Of a stretch of 64,000 nt of DNA, positions 16,479 to 26,011 are shown in pieces. Source of the stretch: Chitinophaga sp. Cy-1792 (GTDB lineage Bacteria; Bacteroidota; Bacteroidia; Chitinophagales; Chitinophagaceae); the NCBI RefSeq assembly GCF_011752935.1, contig NZ_VWWO01000002.1:558001-622000 (forward strand), given 5' to 3'. The translations under genes and the position numbers were made by a program. How positions within the stretch are numbered: the stretch's first letter is position 1; each line of letters begins with the position of its first letter. The notes beneath the pieces were generated by a model, which was not told where the DNA came from, made no database searches, and saw nothing but the letters and a program-made list of their open reading frames with translations.

Positions 16479-17039
16479 ATGTCTGCCTACAGTCAATACA
16501 GCGATAGTGACCTGGTTCAGCTTATGAAGCAGGATGATGACCGCGCATTTACGGAGATCTATCACCGTTATTGGAAGCGTCTTTTTACGCTTGCCCTGCA
16601 CCGTCTGGGTTCAAGGCAGATGGCGGAAGATGTGGTGCAGGAAGTATTTTCAGGACTCTGGCAGCGCCGGAACCACACCATCATTGAAGTGCCGGAAGCC
16701 TATCTCGCTGTAGCCACGCGCTATGCCGCTATCCGCCAGCTGGCAAAAATGAAATTATCTGTTGATACGGCAGACGTTCCTGAGACATGGCTGAAATATG
16801 ATGATGATGCAGCCGCAGTGCGGTTTCTGCAGCAGTCTATGGAAGAACAGTTGCAGTTGCTGCCCGAAAAATGCCGGCTTGTATTTGACTACAGCAGAAA
16901 TAAAGGGTTGTCTAATAAAGAGATTGCCCGCGAATTACAGATCTCTGAGAAAGCAGTGGAAAAGCATATCACCAAAGCCTTACAGCGGCTTCGCATCCAG
17001 CTGCGCCACTACCTGCACTTATTTTCTATTCTTCCCTGA
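16479..17039 (+). CDS. ECF sigma-70 factor, FecI-like
   Basis: 186 residues. Region 2 (about 8-80) has DLVQLMKQDDDRAFTEIYHRYW and the MAEDVVQEVFSGLWQRR core; region 4 (about 125-180) has LQLLPEKCRLVFDYSRNKGLSNKEIARELQISEKAVEKH, the -35-binding helix-turn-helix. It would direct RNA polymerase to the SusC operon downstream when released by the FecR protein encoded 80 bases later. The gene begins the first of two sigma/FecR/SusC/SusD loci. Confidence 0.94.
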   Translation: MSAYSQYSDSDLVQLMKQDDDRAFTEIYHRYWKRLFTLALHRLGSRQMAEDVVQEVFSGLWQRRNHTIIEVPEAYLAVATRYAAIRQLAKMKLSVDTADVPETWLKYDDDAAAVRFLQQSMEEQLQLLPEKCRLVFDYSRNKGLSNKEIARELQISEKAVEKHITKALQRLRIQLRHYLHLFSILP

Positions 17040-17119
17040 AATTTTTTTTTGACTGAAGGTAGGGATGCCTGCTTCTTTCTGTACTATATTATTAACACCT
17101 GTAAAAGTTATCCGCACGT

Positions 17120-18256
17120 ATGGAAACTAATGAACTAGTTATGCTGTCCCGGAAATACCTTTCCGGAACAGCCAGTGATGCCGAGAAAGCCGCTTTGCTG
17201 CAATGGTACAACGCCTACAGTGAGGGGGAATTGACCGCTATCCTGGAGGCAATGCCGGAAGAAGATGAAGCAGCGCTGGAAGCACGAATGCTGCAACGCT
17301 TGCATACCGTCACAGGCACCGGCAGACCAAAAGTTCGTTCGTTGTCCGGGCGGGTAATAAAGATAGCTGCAGCAGCGGTGATGGTGGGTGTAATAGCCGG
17401 TGGATGGGCCTGGAGGAAGCATGCTGCTATCGGGGATAAAAGAGCGGTGGCAACTATTGCCGCAGGTAAAAATCCGGTACTGATACTGGAAGATGGTTCT
17501 TTCGTAACACTCGACAGTACACAGGATGGTGTGTTGTCGCAGCAGGGACAGGCAGTGGTGTCGAAGTCAGCTTCCACCTTGTCGTATCAGCAACGTGGAA
17601 ATGCAGATGCCGCCGTGCATTATAATACGCTGAAAACCCCTAAGGGTGGTCAGTTCAGACTGATACTCCCTGATGGTACCAGTGTATGGCTCAACGCTGC
17701 CTCTTCCATCACGTACCCTACCACTTTCAGCGGCAAGGAACGTAAGGTGACGATTACCGGAGAAGCCTACTTCGAAGTGGCTGCCGTGGCAGACAAGCCT
17801 TTTACAGTTACTGCCGGCAATACCGATGTTTTAGTACTTGGAACAAGTTTTAATATCAATGCTTATGAAGATGAACAAAATACAAAGACAACCCTGTTAC
17901 AGGGAGCTGTGTTGGTAAAAGGTAAAACCGACATGCAACATCTGCTGCCAGGTCAGCAGGCAGTAGTATCCGCCAATAACCTACAGGTGATAAAGCCGGC
18001 AGATATTTTCGCTACTGTTGCCTGGAAGAATGGACTGTTTGCATTTAAAGATGCAGATGCTGCCTCCGTATTACGCGAACTGGCAAGATGGTATAATGTA
18101 GAAATTATTTATAAAGGAGGTATGCCAGATGGTGTATTCACAGGGGAAATGTCCAGGTCACTGACTTTAGAACAAGTTGCCGGACTGATGAGAACAACAC
18201 GGATTCATATGAGTATTACAGATGAGGGTAGAAGTATAACCGTAACACCTAATTAA
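17120..18256 (+). CDS. FecR family anti-sigma factor
   Basis: 378 residues. A cytoplasmic N-terminal domain (1-75) that would bind the sigma factor, one membrane helix (about 78-98), then a periplasmic FecR domain starting at KTPKGGQFRLILPDGTSVWLNAASS, followed by GEAYFEVA and TDVLVLGTSFNINAY, and a C-terminal DUF4974/STN-like domain (about 310-378) that reads the signal from the SusC N terminus. It transmits the substrate-bound state of the outer-membrane receptor to the sigma factor. A 207-base leader separates it from susC. Confidence 0.95.
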   Translation: METNELVMLSRKYLSGTASDAEKAALLQWYNAYSEGELTAILEAMPEEDEAALEARMLQRLHTVTGTGRPKVRSLSGRVIKIAAAAVMVGVIAGGWAWRKHAAIGDKRAVATIAAGKNPVLILEDGSFVTLDSTQDGVLSQQGQAVVSKSASTLSYQQRGNADAAVHYNTLKTPKGGQFRLILPDGTSVWLNAASSITYPTTFSGKERKVTITGEAYFEVAAVADKPFTVTAGNTDVLVLGTSFNINAYEDEQNTKTTLLQGAVLVKGKTDMQHLLPGQQAVVSANNLQVIKPADIFATVAWKNGLFAFKDADAASVLRELARWYNVEIIYKGGMPDGVFTGEMSRSLTLEQVAGLMRTTRIHMSITDEGRSITVTPN

Positions 18257-18287
18257 GAGGTTCACTTAAAGCCTTAGTATACAATAC

Positions 18288-18436
18288 CAGCTATCATACT
18301 GGTGGATCAGCGATCCGCCGGAAGGGGTGTTATTTGTCCAATAAAAAACCTGGTGTTAAGATTTGCCGTCCACACCAGGCTAGTGTTCAGTTAATCATTC
18401 AGTAAAGCTCTTCTTCCGGGAAAATGGGAAGAAAGA
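18288..18436 (+). promoter_or_regulatory. structured leader between FecR and SusC genes
   Basis: The 207-base gap holds several stems: GGTGGATC-AG-CGATCCGCC-like pairing around 18301-18319, a perfect CCTGGTGT (18349-18356) with ACACCAGG (18372-18379), and TTCTTCC/GGAAGAA (about 18412-18434). None ends in a T run. It is the expected place for the sigma-dependent promoter of the uptake operon; no TAnnTTTG box is seen, consistent with an alternative sigma factor. Confidence 0.4.
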
Positions 18437-18463
18437 GGATCATCAACCAAACCGTACAAATGT

Positions 18464-21400
18464 ATGCAATTAGTCGATTATTGCAACGGGGTTTTGCGCG
18501 CCCGGCAGTCACTGCCCGCCCGTTGTCCAGCCAACCACCAGTACCGTGCGCAGGCAACCAAAATCCGGAAGATCATGAAGCTCACAACGATCCTGCTGAC
18601 TGTTTTTGCCTTGCACCTCAGTGCTACCGGCGTGTCACAGCAGGTAACCCTTTCCTGTAAAAACATGCCCATTCCCAATGTGCTCACCATCATCAAAGAG
18701 CAGACAGGGTATGTGTTTTTCTATCGCACAGAAGATCTGCGGAGTATTCCGCCCGTTACATTACAGCTCTCCGGCGTGCCGGTAAAAGATGCATTGCAAC
18801 AGGTGCTTACCCGTCCATTGCAGTTTGTGATAGAAGGCAACACCGTGGCCATCTCCAGGATACAACCGATTAAATCGCCGGAACCGCAGGCAGCTAATGG
18901 AACTACCGTAGTACTCCCGGATGTCAGCGGCCGTATCACAGACGAGAAAGGACAACCACTACCGGGTATCTCCATTCAGGTGAAAGGTAGCCGCAAAGCT
19001 GCCATCACTGATAAAGACGGCCGTTTCCTGATAAGGGAAGCCGGCCCGGGATGTGTACTCATGGTTTCCAGTATAGGTTTCGAATCACAGACAGTAAATG
19101 TTAATAGCAGCAATACCGTAAATATCTCTTTAAAATCAAAAGCCGGTGAACTGGATCAATATGTGGTGGTGGGCTATGGCAGCACTAAACGAAAAGACCT
19201 CACAGGTTCGGTTGCATCTGTAGACCCCAATGAAATGAAAGATGTGCCCTATGCCAGCCTCGATCAGGCACTTGCCGGTAAGGCTGCCGGTGTGCAGGTG
19301 ACGCAGGCAGATGGTTCCCCGGGTGGTGTAGCCAAAATACGCATCCGCGGCGGTACCTCACTGATAGGCGGCAACGATCCGTTATACATCATCGACGGCG
19401 TACAGGTAACAATCCAGAACAGGTATATCCAGAACCAGGCAGAAGTGGTAAACCCGGTAGAGCGCTTCGGTAGTGACGACCCCAACTCTTCTGTTGGCGG
19501 TTCCTTCTCCCGCGGCCTGAATAGCCTCGCAGGACTCAATATCAGTGATATCGAATCGATCGACATACTCAAAGATGCTTCTGCTACCGCTATCTATGGT
19601 TCTAAAGCAGCGAATGGTGTTATTATCATCACCACCAAAAAAGGTAAAAAGAACCAGAAACCCGTGCTGGAAGCTAATTACTACGCAGGTTTCAGCAAGC
19701 CTGTAAAGGAAAAACTCCTGAACGCTGATCAATACAGGATGATCATGAAAGAGGCTGCGAAAAACCTCAATGATGAACGCGCCGCAGCAGGATTAGCGCC
19801 AAACGCGGCTGCAACCAGCATACTGACAGACCCCTCTTTTCTCGGTACCGCCAATACCGACTGGCTGGACCTCATCCTCCAGACCGGCGTGCTGCAGAAC
19901 GCTGATATCTCTGTAAGGGGCGGTGGTGAAGGCTCCCGCTACTATACATCCCTCGCCTATACCAAACAGTCTGGTACCGTAAAAGGTACTGATTTCAGCC
20001 GCATCTCTGGAAAGATCAGCCTCGATAATGAAATCACCAGCAAATTCAGGGTGCTGACCAACCTCGACTATGGCTTTACCAAAAATAATATCACCAATGG
20101 TATGTATGCACAGGCGTTGTACGCACCACCAACATTGCCAGCCTATAATGCCGATGGGTCGAAATACCGCTTTCTGGCCTCAAATATCGGCGGCTCAGAC
20201 TATGAGGGGTATCAGAACCCTTTAGTGCTGCTGGATGGCAGAAATGAGGCTAAAACGGCCTTTTTGCTCGGTTCCTTATCGCTGGAGTATGATGTGTTAC
20301 CCCAGCTGAAATTCAGAAGCAGCCTTTCTGTTAACTATAACAACTACCACCAGGATAACTACGTGCCAAGTACTGCCGTCATCGCCTCTTCAAATGGTGT
20401 AGGCAGTTCCAACGGCGGTACCGCTTCACAGGCACAGTCGGATGATGTCAATCTCTTCTATGAAAATACCCTCACCTGGGAAAAACAATTTAATGACCAT
20501 CACCGCCTCAATATAGTAGGTGGTACTTCCTGGCAGAAATACCGCTTTAACTCCTTCTCCGCCAGCGGCCAGGGTTTCCCGGATGATAAATACCTCAACA
20601 ACCTCTCTTCGGCTGCAGTTACCTTACCTGCTACCGGCACCTCCGGACAAAACAGCCTGCTCAGTTTTTACCTGCGTGCCAACTACGCACTGTATGATAA
20701 ATACCTGTTCACCTTTACCGGCCGCTCGGATGCTTCTTCCAAATTCCCGGCCAGCAACCGCGTGGGATATTTCCCTTCCGGTGGCGTCGCCTGGCGTATC
20801 TCCGACGAAAATTTCCTGAAAACAGTCAGCTGGGTCAATGAGCTGAAACTTCGCGCCAGTACAGGATATACCGGTACGCAGAATTTCGGCGATTACATGT
20901 TCTACACACTGTATACACCTGCTTCCTATGCCGGCAGTAACGCCCTCGTACCTACGCAATTAGGAAACGAAAAAATTAAATGGGAGAATACCTTGCAAAA
21001 AGACCTCGGACTGGACTTCGCCTTCTTTAAAAACAGGCTGAGAGGTGCACTGGGTTACTACGAGAAAACTACTACCGGCTTATTGCTCACTACCAGCCTG
21101 GCACCTAGTTCTTCCTACGCTACTGTTATTACTAATCTGGCCACCATCCGCAACCGCGGACTGGAACTGGATCTCCGCGGAGACATTATCCGTAGTAAGA
21201 ACTTCCAGTGGAACAGTGCCCTGAATATTTCCGGCAACCGCTCCCTGGTAAAAGATATCTCCACGGATTTTACTGATCCGAACGGCGACCCCGCCACTGC
21301 ACAATATTACCTGGGCAACAGCATCGTACGCAAAAATGAACCGCTGGGCCTGATCTATGGCAGGCAGTTTGCCGGCATTATCCGAACACAGAAAGAACTG

Positions 21401-22021
21401 GATGCCTATAAAAAGGCTTTCACCTATGCGCAGTGGTTCGCTCCCTATCTCAATATCGGTGACCCCATGTATAAACTGGATAGCACCGGCTATTTCGCGG
21501 AAGATGTTATCGGACATGCTCAGCCTAAGTTCTTCGGTGGCTTCACCAATACCTTTACCTGGAAAAACTTCAACCTGATTACCCTGTTCACCTTCTCCTA
21601 TGGCGGTGATATACTATACCTGGCAGATATCCAGAATGAATACGTAGGCAACCGCGCCAACAAAGGCGTGCGTATCCTCGACCACTATTCAGCTGAAAAT
21701 CCGAATAGTAACAGGCCCCGGCTCATTCAGGGACAGAACAGTGTCGCTTATACTGCCAGCAATAACGTATATGATGCTTCCTATCTGAAACTGAAATCTA
21801 TCACACTTACCTATAATGTACCCGCAGCAATAGTACGTCGCATGCACATGCAACAGGCGTCTGCCTACGTGTCAGCCACTAATTTATTCTGCATTACTAA
21901 ATACCCGGGCCCCGATCCTGAGGTAAGCAATAATCCTTATAGTCTTATCAATGGCAGTAGTGATGTAGGTACCTATCCTACCGTGAAGCAATATACAGTT
22001 GGACTCAGGATTGGTTTTTAA
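18464..22021 (+). CDS. SusC/RagA TonB-dependent outer-membrane receptor with STN domain
   Basis: 1185 residues as drawn. A STN signalling domain (about 62-130: VTLSCKNMPIPNVLTIIKEQ), a carboxypeptidase-regulatory-like beta domain (about 155-230), a plug (ALAGKAAGVQVTQADGSPGG, KDASATAIYGSKAANGVIIITTKKG) and a 22-strand barrel ending in a terminal Phe. It imports a ligand captured by the SusD partner, using TonB energy, and signals through STN to FecR. A conventional signal peptide starts at Met38 (ATG 18575: MKLTTILLTVFALHLSATG); the 37 residues before it, MQLVDYCNGVLRARQ onwards, resemble an extension often annotated in Chitinophaga SusC proteins. Either start may be used. Confidence 0.95.
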   Translation: MQLVDYCNGVLRARQSLPARCPANHQYRAQATKIRKIMKLTTILLTVFALHLSATGVSQQVTLSCKNMPIPNVLTIIKEQTGYVFFYRTEDLRSIPPVTLQLSGVPVKDALQQVLTRPLQFVIEGNTVAISRIQPIKSPEPQAANGTTVVLPDVSGRITDEKGQPLPGISIQVKGSRKAAITDKDGRFLIREAGPGCVLMVSSIGFESQTVNVNSSNTVNISLKSKAGELDQYVVVGYGSTKRKDLTGSVASVDPNEMKDVPYASLDQALAGKAAGVQVTQADGSPGGVAKIRIRGGTSLIGGNDPLYIIDGVQVTIQNRYIQNQAEVVNPVERFGSDDPNSSVGGSFSRGLNSLAGLNISDIESIDILKDASATAIYGSKAANGVIIITTKKGKKNQKPVLEANYYAGFSKPVKEKLLNADQYRMIMKEAAKNLNDERAAAGLAPNAAATSILTDPSFLGTANTDWLDLILQTGVLQNADISVRGGGEGSRYYTSLAYTKQSGTVKGTDFSRISGKISLDNEITSKFRVLTNLDYGFTKNNITNGMYAQALYAPPTLPAYNADGSKYRFLASNIGGSDYEGYQNPLVLLDGRNEAKTAFLLGSLSLEYDVLPQLKFRSSLSVNYNNYHQDNYVPSTAVIASSNGVGSSNGGTASQAQSDDVNLFYENTLTWEKQFNDHHRLNIVGGTSWQKYRFNSFSASGQGFPDDKYLNNLSSAAVTLPATGTSGQNSLLSFYLRANYALYDKYLFTFTGRSDASSKFPASNRVGYFPSGGVAWRISDENFLKTVSWVNELKLRASTGYTGTQNFGDYMFYTLYTPASYAGSNALVPTQLGNEKIKWENTLQKDLGLDFAFFKNRLRGALGYYEKTTTGLLLTTSLAPSSSYATVITNLATIRNRGLELDLRGDIIRSKNFQWNSALNISGNRSLVKDISTDFTDPNGDPATAQYYLGNSIVRKNEPLGLIYGRQFAGIIRTQKELDAYKKAFTYAQWFAPYLNIGDPMYKLDSTGYFAEDVIGHAQPKFFGGFTNTFTWKNFNLITLFTFSYGGDILYLADIQNEYVGNRANKGVRILDHYSAENPNSNRPRLIQGQNSVAYTASNNVYDASYLKLKSITLTYNVPAAIVRRMHMQQASAYVSATNLFCITKYPGPDPEVSNNPYSLINGSSDVGTYPTVKQYTVGLRIGF

Positions 22022-22039
22022 AAAATAAATAGTCAGATT

Positions 22040-23446
22040 ATGAAGAAATCAGTTTTATTATATTTTTTACTGCTGACCACAGCCGCCTGTAATAAGGAAC
22101 TGGGCAAGCTGCCGGAAAATGCCAGGGTAGACGGTAACACCATCCTTGATCAGCGTACTTCTGAGATTGCACTGAATGGTGTATACTATCGCTTTGCGAA
22201 TATTGATGCCAGCTCAAACACCACCAAATGGCGTGATAATGAATTGCTGCCCGCTATGTGCGCAGGGTACATGGGATATGGATATGGCGCAGATCCTGCA
22301 GAAGATAATGACAACGCAAATTCATCGTATGGTAGCGGCCCCTGGACAAGCGCCTATCAGCTGATAAATGCCGCCAACGGTGTAATAGAAGGCGTAAGCG
22401 CTTTAAACGATAAGGCATTTACAGATAACCGAAAAAACGGAATACTGGCAGAAGCCCGTTTCCTGCGTGCCTACGGACATTTTCGTTTACTGAGCCTGTA
22501 TGGAGAATGGTGGGATAAATCCAGCACCTATGGAATTCTCCTGCGAACGGATTTCATTACACTCAGTAATATTTCCAAAAAACGTAGCACCGTTCAGGAA
22601 AGTTATGACCAGATTTTGGGAGATGTCAACTTCGCGGTAGATAATGCAGCTACCACCAATCCTGATTATTATGTCACCAAATGGGCAGCCATGGCGCTGA
22701 AAATACGTATACTCATGGCCTACGGAGATAATGCCGGCGCTGCATCACTAGCCACTGATATTATCGCCAACAGCCCTTATGCGCTGGAGCCGAATGTAAA
22801 GGATATCTTCTATCTGAAAGGCCTGGCAAGTAAAGAGGTCATACTTGGTATTCAGCCACAGCAGAATCAATCTGCCTACTACTATAACCTCAGCTCCCAG
22901 TATTATCCCGGTGCCTCTGCCTTATATGTAGCCAAACAGAAATTAAAAGATTTGTATCAAAACGATCCGCGACAATCATGGATCATAGGTAGTGCTAATG
23001 CTTATGCGCCAGGCACCTATTATTTTCTGAAATATATACCGCAAGGAACCAAAGCCACTACCGTCTCTGAAACTGCCTATGCATTCCGGCTTACGGAGGT
23101 ATACCTGCTGGGAGCAGAGGCCATCATCCGAAGCGGTGGGAGTATAACAACGGCGAAAAATATGGTGAAGGAAGTAATGCGTCATGCAGGACTTACCGAT
23201 TTTTCTGTAATTGATAACGCCACCACCACCGATGATCTCCTGCTGCAGGTTTATTATGAAACAGCCAGAAGTCTCACCGGTGAAGACGGACAGGAATGGA
23301 TGGCATTATTACGCCAGCCATTTCCCACAGTCCAGCAACTCAAACCGACAATCACCGATAAGATTCAATACATCTTCCCGGTGCCGCATAATGAGTTTTT
23401 GCAAAATCCACAGTTCGGCGACCAGAATAAAGGATACCAGAAATAA
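22040..23446 (+). CDS. RagB/SusD family outer-membrane lipoprotein
   Basis: 468 residues with a lipoprotein signal (LLLTTAAC, lipidated Cys17). The SusD fold is supported by the TPR-like helical pattern, ILAEARFLRAYGHFRLLSLYGEW near the middle of the N-terminal half, and the C-terminal motif region ending in YIFPVPHNEFLQNPQFGDQN. It sits on the cell surface as a lid over the SusC barrel and binds the imported molecule. It begins 18 bases after susC. Confidence 0.94.
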   Translation: MKKSVLLYFLLLTTAACNKELGKLPENARVDGNTILDQRTSEIALNGVYYRFANIDASSNTTKWRDNELLPAMCAGYMGYGYGADPAEDNDNANSSYGSGPWTSAYQLINAANGVIEGVSALNDKAFTDNRKNGILAEARFLRAYGHFRLLSLYGEWWDKSSTYGILLRTDFITLSNISKKRSTVQESYDQILGDVNFAVDNAATTNPDYYVTKWAAMALKIRILMAYGDNAGAASLATDIIANSPYALEPNVKDIFYLKGLASKEVILGIQPQQNQSAYYYNLSSQYYPGASALYVAKQKLKDLYQNDPRQSWIIGSANAYAPGTYYFLKYIPQGTKATTVSETAYAFRLTEVYLLGAEAIIRSGGSITTAKNMVKEVMRHAGLTDFSVIDNATTTDDLLLQVYYETARSLTGEDGQEWMALLRQPFPTVQQLKPTITDKIQYIFPVPHNEFLQNPQFGDQNKGYQK

Positions 23447-23470
23447 CCTGTACATATAAATCTATCATTG

Positions 23471-24568
23471 ATGAAAAAACAAATCATATTATGTTCGCTG
23501 CTGGCAGCTGCAGCCTGTAAACCTGCTGTCACCAAACATGCCAGCATCACCGCAGATATCGCGGGTATAAAAGATACCATCGTTCAGATCATGCGGCCGG
23601 TAGCAGATTCGGCACATACTGATACTGTTGCAGTAAAAAACGGGCAGTTTACCTGGACAGGCGAGCTCCCCGAAACACAGAAAATCTATATCGGCACTTC
23701 TACCCGCTATATTGAATTATACATGGGAAATGATGAAGTGAAGATTAAAGGAAATATTGATTCCGTAGATAACCTTGTTATAACTGGTGCTGCTGCGCAG
23801 GATGAGTATAATGCCTTCCGTAAATCAATAAAAGATATTACCGACCAGGAGTATGCCTTATATGGTACTTATGAAGAAGCACAACGTAATGACAGTGCCA
23901 AGGCTACACTGGAGGCTAAACTGGATGGCTTGAGGTTGCAACGGCACGACCGCACGGTAACGTATATACGTACACATCCGGCAAGTGCCATCAGCGTGAG
24001 CATGCTGGCAGATATGGCGGTAATGGGAGAGTTCGCACCATTGGATAGTCTGTATAAACAACTGGACCCTGCCGCACAGCAAACCAATGCCGGCAAGCAG
24101 CTGGCATCACGGCTAGAAATTCTGAAACGCAGCGCCATCGGCCAACCGATGCTCGACTTCACACAGAACGATACAAATGGTAAGCCGGTAAAATTATCTG
24201 ATCTCAAGGGTAAATACGTACTGCTCGACTTCTGGGCCAGCTGGTGCGGGCCATGCAGGGCAGAAAACCCCAACGTACTCAAAGCCTATAATACTTTCAA
24301 AGATAAAAACTTTATCGTGGTAGGTGTATCCCTCGACGATAATGAAGCGAAGTGGAAAGCTGCCATCAAACAGGACGGCATGCCATGGATACAGCTCTCT
24401 GACCTGAAAGGATGGCGCAATGAAGTGGCCCGCCAGTACGGGATCCAGGGCATCCCTTTTTCTTTCCTCATAGACCCGGATGGCAAAATTATTGCGAAGG
24501 AACTCAGAGGGCAGAAATTACATGATACACTCACTGCTATTCTCAACAATCAAAAACCAACCATATGA
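23471..24568 (+). CDS. TlpA-like thioredoxin lipoprotein with DUF4369
   Basis: 365 residues from ATG 23471 (a TTG three bases earlier is in frame). Lipoprotein signal with Cys16. The N-terminal part (about 20-110) is a DUF4369 beta domain; the C-terminal half is an AhpC/TSA-TlpA thioredoxin fold with active site WCGPC (Cys259, Cys262). Anchored in a membrane and facing the periplasm, it would reduce or isomerise disulfides. Co-transcribed with SusC/SusD, so it probably acts on the imported substrate or on the uptake proteins. Its stop overlaps the next start in ATGA. Confidence 0.9.
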   Translation: MKKQIILCSLLAAAACKPAVTKHASITADIAGIKDTIVQIMRPVADSAHTDTVAVKNGQFTWTGELPETQKIYIGTSTRYIELYMGNDEVKIKGNIDSVDNLVITGAAAQDEYNAFRKSIKDITDQEYALYGTYEEAQRNDSAKATLEAKLDGLRLQRHDRTVTYIRTHPASAISVSMLADMAVMGEFAPLDSLYKQLDPAAQQTNAGKQLASRLEILKRSAIGQPMLDFTQNDTNGKPVKLSDLKGKYVLLDFWASWCGPCRAENPNVLKAYNTFKDKNFIVVGVSLDDNEAKWKAAIKQDGMPWIQLSDLKGWRNEVARQYGIQGIPFSFLIDPDGKIIAKELRGQKLHDTLTAILNNQKPTI

Positions 24569-25770
24569 GATTTCATCTGTTAACGGTAACGGCTATATTT
24601 TTCGGCACCGCTGCCATGGCACAAAGCCCATTCACCATCAACGGCAATATCAAAGGGCTTAACGGCGGATATATTTACCTCAGCTACGCGACTAGCGGTG
24701 ATGCATATACGCAAGACAGTACTACTGTAAAAAATGGGCGCTTCACCTTTAAAGGTAAGCTGTCAGAACCCACCCAGGCTCGTTTGTACTATGATAAACA
24801 ACAGGCGATGATGTCGGCGGATGCCAGTGCTACACTGTTTATTGAACCTGGTACAATGACACTGACCGGAGATAAAACAGCGATCAGCAAATCGAAGCTC
24901 ACAGGGTCTGCCACCCAGAAAGAGCAGGAAGAACTGGACGCATTGAGGGCAGACGTCAATGCGAAGCTGAAACCACTTTCTGCACAGTATAACAAATTGA
25001 ACGGCCAACTCATTGCCATGCATAAATCCAAGGCCACGGAGGAAGAGCGTGAAGCGTTCAAAAGTAAGGTAACCGCCGTAAAGGACCAGATGGAGCCTTA
25101 TTATGACCAGATGGAAAAAATTGATATGGACTTTATTAAAAGTCATCCGGCTTCTTATGTAGCGGCTTCCATTCTTCGCTGGAGAGTGAGCGGTATTCCC
25201 TTGCAGGAAGGGGAACAGTATTACGCGGCCATGCCGGCAGCTTTACAGCAAAGCAACGATGGAAAGCAGATCCGCAAAGAACTGGATGGACTCAAAATGG
25301 GTTCTCCCGGAAGTGAGGCACATGTTTTTGCGAAAAAGGATATCAATGGAGAAAATCTTAGTCTGGCCGACTTTAAAGGTAAATATGTGCTGGTTGATTT
25401 CTGGGCCAGCTGGTGTGTACCTTGCCGGAAAAGTAATCCGCATTTGAAAACACTCTATGCCAAATACAAGGACAAAGGCTTCGAGATCATCGGTATCTCT
25501 GACGATGACAGAAATGATGCTGCCTGGAAAAAGGCGGTGGCACAGGATGGTATCGGTATCTGGAAACATGTGTTACGCGGACTGGATATGGATAGACGCA
25601 TGGCCAACAAGCCAAACCCGGAGGATATCAGTGATTACTATGGTATTCATTCCCTGCCTACCAAAATCCTCATCGATCCCAATGGTATGATCATCGGCCG
25701 CTATGGCGGTGGTGGTGAAAATGACGAGGCGATGGACAAAAAACTGGCCGCCATATTTGGTAATATCTAA
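24565..25770 (+). CDS. second TlpA-like thioredoxin with DUF4369
   Basis: 401 residues, signal peptide ending near AMAQ, not a lipoprotein. An N-terminal DUF4369 domain and a helical middle lead to a TlpA thioredoxin domain with active site WCVPC (Cys284, Cys287). It is a paralog of the preceding gene, overlapping it by four bases, so translation is coupled. One product is membrane-anchored and one soluble. The CVPC pair changes redox potential compared with CGPC. Last gene of the first uptake locus, followed by DH5. Confidence 0.9.
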   Translation: MRFHLLTVTAIFFGTAAMAQSPFTINGNIKGLNGGYIYLSYATSGDAYTQDSTTVKNGRFTFKGKLSEPTQARLYYDKQQAMMSADASATLFIEPGTMTLTGDKTAISKSKLTGSATQKEQEELDALRADVNAKLKPLSAQYNKLNGQLIAMHKSKATEEEREAFKSKVTAVKDQMEPYYDQMEKIDMDFIKSHPASYVAASILRWRVSGIPLQEGEQYYAAMPAALQQSNDGKQIRKELDGLKMGSPGSEAHVFAKKDINGENLSLADFKGKYVLVDFWASWCVPCRKSNPHLKTLYAKYKDKGFEIIGISDDDRNDAAWKKAVAQDGIGIWKHVLRGLDMDRRMANKPNPEDISDYYGIHSLPTKILIDPNGMIIGRYGGGGENDEAMDKKLAAIFGNI

Positions 25771-25809
25771 TTAAAAGGATTTCTCCGCTTAAATAAACAT
25801 GGGGGTCCG

Positions 25810-25882
25810 GGGGGAGCCGGCCGTGAGGCCGGCTCCCCCGTATTTATTAAATCGGTGCCGAAGGCGCCGATTTAATAAATAC
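25810..25882 (+). repeat. double hairpin element 5 (DH5), terminator-like
   Basis: Hairpin 1 (25810-25839) has perfect 13-bp GC arms with a GTGA loop; hairpin 2 (25840-25882) has 20-bp arms with one wobble, the GAA loop and the GCC-GAA-GGC tip. It separates the two SusC/SusD loci. The A-rich leader after it holds ATCTCCC at 25933-25939, and a perfect -7 box TAAGTTTG at 25980-25987 ends 24 bases before the next sigma gene. Confidence 0.85.
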
Positions 25883-25979
25883 AAAACATAACATCATCAT
25901 CCACCTAAAACAAAAAATAAACAACAAAACACATCTCCCGCTCCGCGAGAAAAAAAATACTACCTAATTATTTTTTTAC

Positions 25980-25987
25980 TAAGTTTG
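25980..25987 (+). promoter_or_regulatory. -7 promoter box of the second sigma gene
   Basis: TAAGTTTG matches TAnnTTTG exactly and lies 24 bases before the TTG start at 26012. No convincing -33 TTTG is present upstream, where the sequence is A/T-rich. It suggests housekeeping-sigma transcription of the regulator genes of locus 2. Confidence 0.5.
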
Positions 25988-26011
25988 ACCCGCTAACAAA
26001 ATCACACAGCA

